Assembly (NCBI RefSeq): GCF_003946305.1
Contig: NZ_RHNS01000009.1
Location: 1-64,000 of the forward strand
Length of the DNA: 64,000 bases
Direction: 5' to 3'
DNA from: Lacticaseibacillus porcinae
GTDB lineage: Bacteria; Bacillota; Bacilli; Lactobacillales; Lactobacillaceae
Below, in pieces: positions 34,833-44,400 of this stretch; position 1 is the stretch's first letter, and each line of letters starts with the position of its first letter. The translations under genes were made by a program, and so were the position numbers. The notes under the pieces are model-generated. The model saw only the letters and a list, made by a program, of their open reading frames with translations, searched no databases and had not been told where the DNA came from.

Positions 34833-37244
34833 ATGACCACAGTCGGCCACATGAGAAATGAATTACTCGCCGCATTCCGGCGTAACCCACAAATCGCCTT
34901 TTCCACAGCCAGCCTCAACCGCGCGTTGAAGTTGACTGATGCTGAAGACTTTAAAGTTTTAGTCCAAGCGTTAACCGGACTAGAAAATGATGATTTGATC
35001 CACAGCACTGGCGAAGCGCTGTTTCAATTAGGCGGCAAACCTGCCGGCCATTTGGAAGGCATTTTCCATGGCAACGAAAAAGGTTTCGGCTTTGTTGCCG
35101 TTGAAGATGAAGAAAATGACTTCTTTATCGCCCCACCTGCCACTAAATTTGCTTTAGACGGGGACACCGTTGAAATCAACGTGACCCGCAAAGCCCGCCC
35201 TGGCGACTCTCGCGGCTCTGAAGCTGAAGTCGTCAAAGTGCTTGAACGCAAGATCACCCGCTTAGTCGGTGAATATTCGCCATTATCTGATGGGGAAAAA
35301 GAACGCACCGGCTTCATCGGCGTGGTGGTTTCGCATGAAAAGAAACTCAAAAACTACCCAATTTTTGTTAAAGACACTGGCATGATCCCAGAACTTGGCG
35401 ACATGTTGATGGTTGAAGTCACGGCATATCCAGACCGCGATCATCCTAAAGCGATGCAAGGGATCATTTCCGAAAACCTTGGGAACAAAAATGATCCTGG
35501 TGTTGATGTCTTATCTTTGGTGTTAGCTAACGACATTCACACCGAATATCCAGAAGACGCCATGGCGCAAGCCAATGCCATTCCTGATCACGTCACTGAT
35601 GAAGACCGGATCGGCCGCCGCGACATCACTGATCAACCAGTGGTCACTATCGATGGCGACGACTCTAAAGACTTCGACGATGCGGTGGTTGCTTGGAAAT
35701 TACCGAACGGGAACTACCATTTAGGGGTGCATATTGCCGATGTGTCTTATTATGTCACTGAAGGTTCACCGCTTGATAAAGAAACATACGATCGTGGCAC
35801 GTCAACTTACTTGACTGACCGCGTGATCCCAATGTTGCCATTCCGCTTATCTAACGGTATTTGCTCATTGAACCCAGATGTTGATCGCTTGGCCATGTCT
35901 TGTGATATGGAAATTACCCCAGAAGGTAAAGTCGTCAACCACGACATTTACCAATCTGTGATCCGTTCGCACGGCCGTTTGACTTACAACAACGTCAACA
36001 AGATGATCACTGACCATGATCCGGAATTACGTGCCAAGTACGCAGATCTGGTGCCAATGCTCGACTTAATGGGCGAAATGCATCAGATCCTTTACAAGAT
36101 GCGCCATGATCGCGGCGCCATCGACTTTGAAGAACACGAAGCCAAGATCATTGTCGACGAAAATGGTCACCCAACCGACATCGTTTTGCGTGATCGTGGT
36201 TTGTCTGAACGGATGATCGAATCGTTCATGTTGGAAGCCAACGAAACCGTTGCGGAACACTACAACAAGTTGCACTTACCATTCTTGTATCGTGTCCACG
36301 AAACCCCAGATGACGACCGCATCAAAGACTTCATCGACTTCTTAGCAACATTTGGGATCACGGTGCCGATCAAACCTGGTGCCAAGCTGACGCCGAAGAT
36401 GTTGCAAGAAGTCAACACCAGCGTTCAAGGCACGCCAGAAGAAATGATGGTCAATGTCAAAATGTTGCGGAGCTTGAAGCAAGCGCATTATTCTGAAGAT
36501 CCACTTGGGCACTTCGGGATCGCGGCAGAATACTATTGTCACTTCACCTCGCCAATTCGCCGTTATCCAGACTTGATCGTCCACCGCTTGATCCGCTCTT
36601 ATGCGACCCAAGGCGCTGGTGAAGATAACCAAGCTAAATGGTCAGCAAAGTTGCCTGACATCGCGGTGCAAACTTCTGTCCGTGAACGTCACTCCATCGA
36701 CGCTGAACGCGCCGTTGACGACTTGAAGAAGGCTGAATTCATGGAAGATAAAGTCGGTGAAGACTTCGATGCTGTGGTTTCAGGGGTCGCAGGCTTTGGG
36801 ATGTTTGTGGCCTTGCCAAACACCGTTGAAGGTTTGGTTCACATTTCCCGGATGAAAGACGACTACTACGCTTTTGTTGAAAATCAAATGGCGTTAGTCG
36901 GCGAACGTTTCCACAAGATCTATCGCATCGGCCAACCAGTCAAGGTGCATTTGGATAACGTCGATGTGGAACAACGCCAAGTCGATTTCTCGTTGATCCC
37001 ATCTGATGACACACCAAAGACAGATATCGTTGTCAAGCGTGAAACTCGCAGTCGTGGTCAAAACCACAGCGACGGTCCTCGCAACGGCAATCGCAATGGT
37101 GGCAACCGTAACAACAACAATAACCGCGGTGGTAACAACAATCGCGGTCGCAATAACAACAACAACCGTGGCGGCAGCCGGCCTTTTAACAAGCTGGGCG
37201 ACCAATTGCGTCAAGGCGGCCAACGCGGCGGGAACAAACACTAG
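34833..37244 (+). CDS. rnr: ribonuclease R
   Basis: RNase R is a processive 3'-5' exoribonuclease that degrades structured RNA and helps trans-translation. The 803 residues show a winged-helix N-terminus, cold-shock domains (GIFHGNEKGFGFVAVEDE near 75), the RNB catalytic centre (TIDGDDSKDFDDAV near 275) and an S1 domain near 635-715. The last 60 residues are an Arg/Asn/Gly low-complexity tail (NRNGGNRNNNNNRGG). A frame extends to 34800 with a TTG, but GAGGGA before the ATG at 34833 sets the start. smpB follows 15 bases later. Confidence 0.97.
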   Translation: MTTVGHMRNELLAAFRRNPQIAFSTASLNRALKLTDAEDFKVLVQALTGLENDDLIHSTGEALFQLGGKPAGHLEGIFHGNEKGFGFVAVEDEENDFFIAPPATKFALDGDTVEINVTRKARPGDSRGSEAEVVKVLERKITRLVGEYSPLSDGEKERTGFIGVVVSHEKKLKNYPIFVKDTGMIPELGDMLMVEVTAYPDRDHPKAMQGIISENLGNKNDPGVDVLSLVLANDIHTEYPEDAMAQANAIPDHVTDEDRIGRRDITDQPVVTIDGDDSKDFDDAVVAWKLPNGNYHLGVHIADVSYYVTEGSPLDKETYDRGTSTYLTDRVIPMLPFRLSNGICSLNPDVDRLAMSCDMEITPEGKVVNHDIYQSVIRSHGRLTYNNVNKMITDHDPELRAKYADLVPMLDLMGEMHQILYKMRHDRGAIDFEEHEAKIIVDENGHPTDIVLRDRGLSERMIESFMLEANETVAEHYNKLHLPFLYRVHETPDDDRIKDFIDFLATFGITVPIKPGAKLTPKMLQEVNTSVQGTPEEMMVNVKMLRSLKQAHYSEDPLGHFGIAAEYYCHFTSPIRRYPDLIVHRLIRSYATQGAGEDNQAKWSAKLPDIAVQTSVRERHSIDAERAVDDLKKAEFMEDKVGEDFDAVVSGVAGFGMFVALPNTVEGLVHISRMKDDYYAFVENQMALVGERFHKIYRIGQPVKVHLDNVDVEQRQVDFSLIPSDDTPKTDIVVKRETRSRGQNHSDGPRNGNRNGGNRNNNNNRGGNNNRGRNNNNNRGGSRPFNKLGDQLRQGGQRGGNKH

Positions 37245-37259
37245 AAAAGAGGGGTGCTG

Positions 37260-37733
37260 ATGGCCAAGAAAATGAAGCCGAAGCCAGATAACCTGTTGGC
37301 CCAAAACAAAAAGGCCTATCACGATTATAATATCCTCGAAACTTATGAAGCTGGCGTTGCATTAACTGGGACTGAAATCAAGTCTGTGCGCGCTGGCAAA
37401 ACCACTTTGCGCGATGGCTTTGCGCGTGTCCGCAACGGTGAGGCATGGCTTGAAAACGTGCATATCACGCCATATGCAGAAGGCAACCAGTTTAACGTTG
37501 ATCCGATGCGTAACCGTAAGTTGCTGTTACACAAAAAAGAGATCCGCAAACTGGAAGTCAGCCTCACTGAAAAAGGTTTGACTATCGTCCCATTGCGTAT
37601 GTACCTCAAACATGGCTATGCTAAAGTATTGATCGGTGTAGCGCAAGGGAAGAAGAATTACGACAAACGTGAAAGCTTGAAGCGTAAAGATCAAGAACGC
37701 GATATTCAACGCGCGATGAAAGATCGCTATTAA
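37260..37733 (+). CDS. smpB: SsrA-binding protein SmpB
   Basis: SmpB carries tmRNA to stalled ribosomes. The 157 residues contain [17 protein letters not shown], the conserved [21 protein letters not shown], the KKEIRKLE segment and a basic C-terminal tail ([19 protein letters not shown]) that mimics an mRNA strand in the ribosome. A GTG two codons earlier is possible, but AGAGGGG is best placed for the ATG at 37260. It is co-transcribed with rnr. No tmRNA gene is visible in the short space downstream. Confidence 0.97.
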   Translation: MAKKMKPKPDNLLAQNKKAYHDYNILETYEAGVALTGTEIKSVRAGKTTLRDGFARVRNGEAWLENVHITPYAEGNQFNVDPMRNRKLLLHKKEIRKLEVSLTEKGLTIVPLRMYLKHGYAKVLIGVAQGKKNYDKRESLKRKDQERDIQRAMKDRY

Positions 37734-37738
37734 ATGAA

Positions 37739-37786
37739 AACAGCATCAACACCTTGAATTGATTGAGGGCGTTGATGCTGTTTTTG
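37739..37786 (+). terminator. intrinsic terminator after smpB
   Basis: AAACAGCATCAAC and GTTGATGCTGTTT pair over a larger imperfect loop, followed by TTTTTG. Confidence 0.88.
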
Positions 37787-37789
37787 TAT

Positions 37790-38515
37790 TTAGGCTTTGA
37801 TCGCTTTGATCAACAACATTTGGGGGATGCGTTGCCATTCCGGTAGCGGCTGGCCGGCAGGTGTGGGTTCACCTTGAGGCTCAATGACATTGTTTAAGGT
37901 CATCCCGTTGTTGAGGATGGCTTCAACGATGGTGCTGAAGGTATGATGATATTTCGTCACGGTATGGCCTAAGAAATTCGTTTGGCGTGCTGATTCGTTA
38001 AAGTAGTGATCCATCGGCCAATATGTTTGCTGCGTCTGTTCGTCCTGGCGCCAAGTTTGCGAGCCTTCTGCGGTGAAAATGGGATGCTCGATGGAAAAGA
38101 CTAAAGTACCTTGAGACGTCAACATGGCGCTGATATGGTGCATCACAGCGTTGAGGTCTTGAATGTAATGCAAGGCCAATGAACTGATCACCACATCATA
38201 AGTTTGCGGCGCTTCAAAATAAGTCGCGAGATCACCAAGCTGGTAAGTGATCGGAAGCTTCGGGTCGGTATCTTTTCGCGCTTGTTCAAGCATTTTCGTT
38301 GAGTTGTCGATGCCAGTGACCAGCATTGCGCCATGAGTCGCAGCATAGCGACATTGCCAACCGTAGCCACAACCTAGATCAAGGACGGATTTGTCGGTTA
38401 AATCTGGGAGTAGGCGTTTGAAGTCAGGCCACTCACCAGCACCTGCCAAGCCGTGTTGACTACGAGGCATTTTTGCATAGTCTGCGAAAAAATCAGGATC
38501 ATCATAAATTGCCAT
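37790..38515 (-). CDS. class I SAM-dependent methyltransferase
   Basis: This 241-residue cytoplasmic protein has a Rossmann methyltransferase core: motif I VLDLGCGYGWQCRYA near residue 43, VTGIDNSTKML (motif II), and YDVVISSLALHYI near 107 (motif IV), then IEHPIF. The substrate is unknown. Related enzymes are generic small-molecule methyltransferases. The start at 38515 follows CAAAGGAGAA. A longer frame upstream lacks a ribosome site. It is separated from cfa by that gene's terminator. Confidence 0.87.
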   Translation of the reverse strand: MAIYDDPDFFADYAKMPRSQHGLAGAGEWPDFKRLLPDLTDKSVLDLGCGYGWQCRYAATHGAMLVTGIDNSTKMLEQARKDTDPKLPITYQLGDLATYFEAPQTYDVVISSLALHYIQDLNAVMHHISAMLTSQGTLVFSIEHPIFTAEGSQTWRQDEQTQQTYWPMDHYFNESARQTNFLGHTVTKYHHTFSTIVEAILNNGMTLNNVIEPQGEPTPAGQPLPEWQRIPQMLLIKAIKA

Positions 38516-38562
38516 CAGTAGTTCTCCTTTGAATTGAATCCGGATACATGATAACAAACCAA

Positions 38563-38603
38563 CCAAAAAACCGCCAGCAGCAACGCTACCAGCGGTTCAA
38601 AAA
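38563..38603 (-). terminator. terminator after cfa (minus strand)
   Basis: On the minus strand AACCGCTGGTAGC pairs with GCTGGCGGTT and is followed by TTTTTT. Confidence 0.82.
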
Positions 38604-38604
38604 C

Positions 38605-39792
38605 TTAATCATACATATATTCGCGAGTCTGTGGCAAACCAGTACCAGAAGGCCCTTTAGTTAACAAATATTGAATGACATCAATGTTGCCTGATTCAAA
38701 ACTTGCAGAACATGCTTGTAAGTACAGATCCCACATGCGAGTGAATTCTGTACCCATCATTTTAACCACGTCTTCGCGGACATTGTTGAAATTGTTGCGC
38801 CACAATTCCGTGGTACGTTGATAGTGACGACGCAGTGGTTCCAAATCAGAGATCTGCAAGTCAGCAGCGATGATGTGGTCGATGTTTTCAGTTAAGCCTG
38901 GGACATAGCCACCTGGGAAGATATAGGTGTTCAACCAAGCGTTGTTGGCGCCGCCTTGTTGACGGGTGATGCCGTGGATCAACGCTGAACCATTAGGCTT
39001 CATGAGCTTGGCGACATCTTTGAAGTACAAGCCGAGGTTTTCTTTGCCGACATGTTCGAACATGCCCACAGAGGTGATGTAGTCAAATGGTTCATGATCG
39101 ATTTCACGATAGTCGCAAAGTAACACTTGTGCGTGATCTTGCAGGCCCATTTCGTTGATCTTGTTTTGAACGAACTTGAGCTGTTCTTCAGAAAGCGTGA
39201 CCCCAACCACATCCAAATGATATTCCTTAGCAGCCGTCAACATCAACGTACCCCAACCGCAGCCGATATCTAAGAAGGTGCGACCAGGTTGCGGGTTAAG
39301 TTTGCGCAAGATATGTTCGACTTTGTTACGTTGAGCGGTTTCTAGATCATCATGCCAATCATCGAAGTAGGCACAGGAGTAAGTCATGGTTTTGTCGAGC
39401 CACAAGCGGTAGAAATCGTTGCCGATATCATAATGGGAGTGGATATCTTGTTGCGACTTTTTTTCAGAATGCGATTGTTTAGGTAAAAATTTACGCAAGG
39501 CGGGGTTCTTCATGAACGAGCCGGCGCTTTCGTACGCTGCCGTCAAAAGGGTTTGCAGCGGGCGATGATGGACGCTAGACGTCACGTCGATGATGCCTTT
39601 TTGATACGCTTCACCTAAAGCCAACGAAGCATTCTTCATCACCGCTTTAAGCGGGACTTCTTCGTGGAAAGTGACTGTGATCTCTGGGTCGCCGTCGCCG
39701 TATGTCTGCTCCGTTTGGTCCCAATATTCAACTTTGACTGGGATGTTGAAGGAGTGGGCGAACATCTGGTGGTAAAACTGCTTGGTTAACAT
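38605..39792 (-). CDS. cfa: cyclopropane-fatty-acyl-phospholipid synthase
   Basis: This 395-residue membrane-associated enzyme transfers a methylene group from S-adenosylmethionine to unsaturated phospholipid acyl chains. It is commonly induced under acid and stationary stress. Visible motifs are [14 protein letters not shown] with TYSCAYF near 140, [12 protein letters not shown] (SAM binding), [17 protein letters not shown] and the [10 protein letters not shown] active-site loop. The start at 39792 follows GAGGAGGCA. An earlier in-frame ATG lacks a ribosome site. It is monocistronic. Confidence 0.95.
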   Translation of the reverse strand: MLTKQFYHQMFAHSFNIPVKVEYWDQTEQTYGDGDPEITVTFHEEVPLKAVMKNASLALGEAYQKGIIDVTSSVHHRPLQTLLTAAYESAGSFMKNPALRKFLPKQSHSEKKSQQDIHSHYDIGNDFYRLWLDKTMTYSCAYFDDWHDDLETAQRNKVEHILRKLNPQPGRTFLDIGCGWGTLMLTAAKEYHLDVVGVTLSEEQLKFVQNKINEMGLQDHAQVLLCDYREIDHEPFDYITSVGMFEHVGKENLGLYFKDVAKLMKPNGSALIHGITRQQGGANNAWLNTYIFPGGYVPGLTENIDHIIAADLQISDLEPLRRHYQRTTELWRNNFNNVREDVVKMMGTEFTRMWDLYLQACSASFESGNIDVIQYLLTKGPSGTGLPQTREYMYD

Positions 39793-39885
39793 GGTTGCCT
39801 CCTCATTCGGTTGTGCGATAAGCAATACCTCGCACAGGTTATTACCGTACCCTATAACCCTACTCCGTTTTCAGAAAAAATGTAA

Positions 39886-39914
39886 GCAAAAAAAGCGCCA
39901 TGTCGCACGCTTTC
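39886..39914 (-). terminator. terminator after the metallo-beta-lactamase gene (minus strand)
   Basis: On the minus strand AAAGCG and CGCTTT pair and are followed by a T-run of seven. Confidence 0.75.
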
Positions 39915-39937
39915 TGTAAACAATTTCGCTAAAATGT

Positions 39938-41167
39938 CTAATCTTGGGCATCTTCTGGCTCATCGACGGAATAAAATAAATCTTTTTCAGGCTGTAAAAC
40001 CATTGCCAAGGTTTGTTTATCTAACGCTTCCGCTTCTAATTCCGGCTTAAAGGAGTGCCATGGCACCACGATCTCTGGGGCAATCATTTTGCACAGTGCG
40101 ATCAAGTCGTCTTTGGTCGCATGCCCGGTGCAAGATAAATATTGAATCGGGATCTGGTGTTGCTTCAAGAAGTCGAGCATTTCTTGGAAGTGAGGATCGT
40201 AATCGCCTAATGGCACACCGTTAGAATGTAAATAGACGCTGACAGGTAAGTCGGCTAAATCGCTGAGGTTTTCAAAACTATTTTCTAAGACGTAGCGTTC
40301 AGGGTGTGCTTTGAGATCGTCGCCATCGACGTGATCAGGTTCAATGCCGGCAACATGCTTGATGACTTGTTGCGAAAGCTTCGTCCAAGCGATTTGGCGA
40401 TGGTGTTGATGCGCAGTTGTTTGGAAGCTGACCAAGCGTTCCCAGTTGCGGACATAAGGATTGAGGACGACCAGTTGTTCCGCGTTGTCCAAGGCTTCGC
40501 CGAATGCAGTTTGCAAGGTGGCTTCCGTGTAAGGGGTGGCAGGGTGTTGGCTGTCTTCAACTGGTGTGTCGCTGTCAAAAGAAAACGTCGTGCCTTCCAA
40601 AAACAACATTTTGACATGTTGTTCATGCATGACTTGCGCCCAGCGGTTGACGCGGTCGCGATGGGGACCGTTGAGCCGGACGTCACCAGAGTGAACATAA
40701 GTGTGGTCGCCATCAGAAATCGCCAGTGCCATGATGCCTGGTTCGTCGTGATCTGAGCGATAACCAGTGACAGTTAAATCGCCCACTGTCAGCGGTTGTT
40801 CAGGGTTTAAGGCGTGTAAGTTGTTCACTGGCTTCTCATCGCCAGCTGCGATCAGCGTCTGATATAACTTCAAACTCGCAGGGCTCATATAAATGGGAAC
40901 GTCCTTGGTGAGATATTGCAACGCACCCATGTGATCGATGTGCAAATGCGAAATGACGATTGCTTCATGTTGGTATTGATCTGGCAGGTTGTGGAAAAAC
41001 TCTGGTAAGTTCGGCAACTTACCGGCATTGATGGATTCATCGATGGTTTCACCAGTTAAGTCTGCTGCCACGCCAAAATCGGTGATGATGCGGCTGGTGT
41101 CTGTGCTGATTTCGACAATATTGCCGCCGATGGTGTGTAACCCATTTAAAAATCTGACGCTGGTCAT
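39938..41167 (-). CDS. metallo-beta-lactamase-fold protein, RNase J-like architecture
   Basis: This 409-residue soluble protein has the zinc motifs SHLHIDHMG near residue 73, HSGDVR near 160 and a C-terminal TGHATKDDL plus VPWHSFKPE that resemble the MBL/beta-CASP nucleases (RNase J type). It is shorter than RNase J, which has about 555 residues, and the beta-CASP segment is divergent. It could be a nuclease or another hydrolase. GAGGAGGTA precedes the ATG. It is a single-gene unit. Confidence 0.8.
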   Translation of the reverse strand: MTSVRFLNGLHTIGGNIVEISTDTSRIITDFGVAADLTGETIDESINAGKLPNLPEFFHNLPDQYQHEAIVISHLHIDHMGALQYLTKDVPIYMSPASLKLYQTLIAAGDEKPVNNLHALNPEQPLTVGDLTVTGYRSDHDEPGIMALAISDGDHTYVHSGDVRLNGPHRDRVNRWAQVMHEQHVKMLFLEGTTFSFDSDTPVEDSQHPATPYTEATLQTAFGEALDNAEQLVVLNPYVRNWERLVSFQTTAHQHHRQIAWTKLSQQVIKHVAGIEPDHVDGDDLKAHPERYVLENSFENLSDLADLPVSVYLHSNGVPLGDYDPHFQEMLDFLKQHQIPIQYLSCTGHATKDDLIALCKMIAPEIVVPWHSFKPELEAEALDKQTLAMVLQPEKDLFYSVDEPEDAQD

Positions 41168-41471
41168 TGGTCTACCTCCTCGTTTGTAACAAAATAGCTT
41201 AACACTTTTTAGAAACTGGTGCTAGAAAAAATGTTTGCTTCGAAATTAAGGTGCCACGTTGATGACCCGACAAATATAAATTGTTTTGTAGACCAATTTG
41301 ATGCTTTCGCCATTGATTGCTCAGATTCCGACAATGTTTCATATTTTCTTTTTGATTTTGATGTGGTAAATATGTGTTATCTCAATTGATAAAGGAGGAC
41401 GGCGAACTGAGAATAGGTGAGATTTTTTGGTTGGTAGTTGTGATCATGCAACTATACCAATGGAGGGTAAT
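41168..41471 (+). promoter_or_regulatory. leader region of the giant adhesin
   Basis: This AT-rich stretch between divergent genes has no credible ORF. TTGATT near 41353-41358 may be a -35. A hairpin TTGGTAGTTG (41431-41440) with CAACTATACCAA (41449-41460) sits directly before the ribosome site GGAGGG, so it could affect translation. A perfect AAAGGAGG at 41391-41398 has no start codon at usable distance. Confidence 0.5.
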
Positions 41472-44400
41472 ATGGAAAAAACCGAGACAAAGCGTCAACG
41501 TTTTGTTGCCGCTTTGACCGAAAAACAGACACATTATCGCCTGTATAAAAGCCGCCATGGTTGGTTAGTGATGGGGATCACCACCATTGGATTGGCGGCA
41601 GGCTTAGCTTTGACGCCACAAGTCGTCAAAGCTGATGAACAAACAGCGGATGCTGGGGTGACAACATCCGTTGATTCAAGTGGGACAAATGATACAAGTC
41701 CCGACGCCGCGACTGAAGCACCAGTAACAGATCCCAATGTCGTTGATGGTGCAGGGGATGCAGCTTCAGTGGCGGATCCGGCACCTGCAGCTGAGGATAC
41801 GACGGCAGATTCGCAACCAGTGAATGTAGCTGAGCCGTCCACACCTGACCCAGCGACAACACCGAGTGCCAGTGAATCTGCGCCTGCACCAACTCAGACA
41901 ACTGAGGCACCAGCAAGCACCCCTGAAAGTTCTACTGGTGTGACCAATACGTTAACGCCGAGTGATGGTACTAATACTGATCAGACGTCTGCTAGCTCCG
42001 GTGCGTCGCAAGATTCGACCACATCTGATCCAACTGTGCAGCCAGCTGATGTTACGCAACCGGCGCCACTTGCGCTAGCAGATGTTGCGGCGCCGAAGAC
42101 CGTGATCCCTGCTCCAACGACACCTGATAGCGCGACGATTACTGAACAAATTCGCACTGATGGCTTGACTCTTAATGTGGTGAATTCACCTGAAGATGGT
42201 GTATCGCCAGATGGTAGGTATCGGATCGCGGCTGCTTGGGTGACCACGCAACCGCCTGGAGAGCCGTTGTATTCTGCTGCGAGAAATGCGTGGAATGCCA
42301 ACCCAATGTGGTTGAGCAACTACAATATTTCAATCAGCAATATGCGTTTGATCGATGGCCACTGGGAAACGACCGCAGCTTCGGTCGTTACTTTTACCAT
42401 TCCGCCGCAAGTGGTGGTCAATAATACTGGGATGCCGCTGAATACTTCCGCAAATGTTAATTCGACGATGTTGCTGACATTTATGGGTGCTTCATCGTCG
42501 GACAGTCCCAATTTCCAACGGAATGAGTTAGCTGTACAAGCGATTCCGGGAACCAATAATATTCAAGTGCTGGGACAAACATTCACGGTTAATATTGCAG
42601 ATATGAATCCGAATGCTTCATGGATCAACATTCGCAATCAAACCTTGTTAATGGCTGATCCCTCAACTATAATGTTTCAGCCTTGGGTCTCACTTGGCGT
42701 CATTACTGCGCCAAAAACTGTGCAACTGACTCCAACAATCGATACCCATGATCGTGGTGCCACCACGTTATCAGGGACCGGTACTGAGGTCGGCAATACG
42801 ATCACGGTTTACAGTCAAGATAGCAGTAAAACAGTGACCACCGCTGTTGACGCCAATGGCAATTGGGCGATCAATCGAAGTGCAGCTGGTTTTGGCGATA
42901 ATGAACGCTTGTATGTGATCGAAACAAACAACCTCGGCGATAAGCCTGGAGCAGTTTCAGATCAGGAATGGGCATACAACAAAGAAAACATTTACTATAT
43001 CGACGTTGATCACAATCCGCTTGGACAAGCGACTCAGCAAGTCTTGTGGACGAATATTTCAACGATCGCCTTTGATGCCAATGGTAAGTTGATCTTTACG
43101 ACGCATTGGACGCCAGTTGATGAGCCAATTTTTCCAGCGTTTACGCTACCCGACTTACCGGCGTATCCTGATTTATATCCGCGTCCTCGAGTACTGCCAG
43201 CAGAACGTTCACAAGGACCAGGCGCGGACATTAATCAAATCGTTCCGTATCTTTATAAATGGTTGGAAATCAAACCTGGAGACACGATCCCTGAAGACTA
43301 TAAAGATGTCACCATCGACGCTTTGACTGCTGAAGTCCACCGAACGGTTTCATTCGTCACCAATACTGGGGAAGTTTTGCAACCGCCAGTTGAGGAAACC
43401 TTGACGTTTACTCGAACAGCAGTGTTGAACGTCGAAACCAAACAACTCGATCATTACACGGATTGGGTGCCCGTAACCAGCGATATGTTTGACCAAATGG
43501 ATCGACCGGTATTTGACGGATATTTCACCCCAACGGCGAAAGTGGATGAGTATACGGTTGATATCAGCAAATTTGGGGTGTCCGATCAAGATCAAACTGC
43601 TGAGTTCGTGTATTTTCCTCGTGATATCGACGTAACGTCCACTGATCCTAAAGATTCTGGTGATCCGATCGACGAAACCTATCCAGATGGTCCAAAGTTC
43701 TCGACTGGAACGACAACCAGTGATTTGAATTGGACGAAGAATTGGACGGTTCAATATGTCGCCTACAACGATTTGAATACCCCGTTAGCAGCGGCGACGC
43801 ATCAAAGTGAAAGCTTCAAACGTAATGCCACGGTGCATTTTGACTTGGATAGTCAGGTGTCGAGCGTTGATTATTCCGATTGGACGCTGAGTGGGGATCC
43901 GTATACCACGGTGTCGAATTTTCCTAATATCCGCGGGTTTGTGACGACGCAAACGTCAATTGATCCGCCTGCTGTGACGCCACCGGCAGATGCTTCTGGT
44001 TCTGGTCAAACGCAAACGGATTATATCAAATATTATCCGTCAAACGTGGTGGTACAACCACCGGCACAGCCTGATGGCCCAGTGTCAGTGACACCTGGTG
44101 GGCCGACGGTGCCTAGCGATGATCAAAGTCCGAAGTATCCATCAGATCTGGAAACCTCTGATTTTGTCAAAACGATTACCCGGACAATCAACTTTGTCTT
44201 GAGTGATGGCCAGCCGAGTCCGATCCCACCAGAGGTACAAACTGTTTCATTCAAGCGAACTGTTTCATATAATTACGCTGCGAGTTTGACGAATCCAAGT
44301 ATCAGTTATGGGGATTGGGAGCCTTATGATACGTCGGAGTTTACTGAATTCACCAATCCGACGATCTCTGGGTACTTCACGTTGACACCAACAGTTCCAA

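Noticed and set aside
37734-37790. tmRNA gene downstream of smpB
   Set aside because: Only a terminator fits in the 56 bases before the convergent methyltransferase gene.
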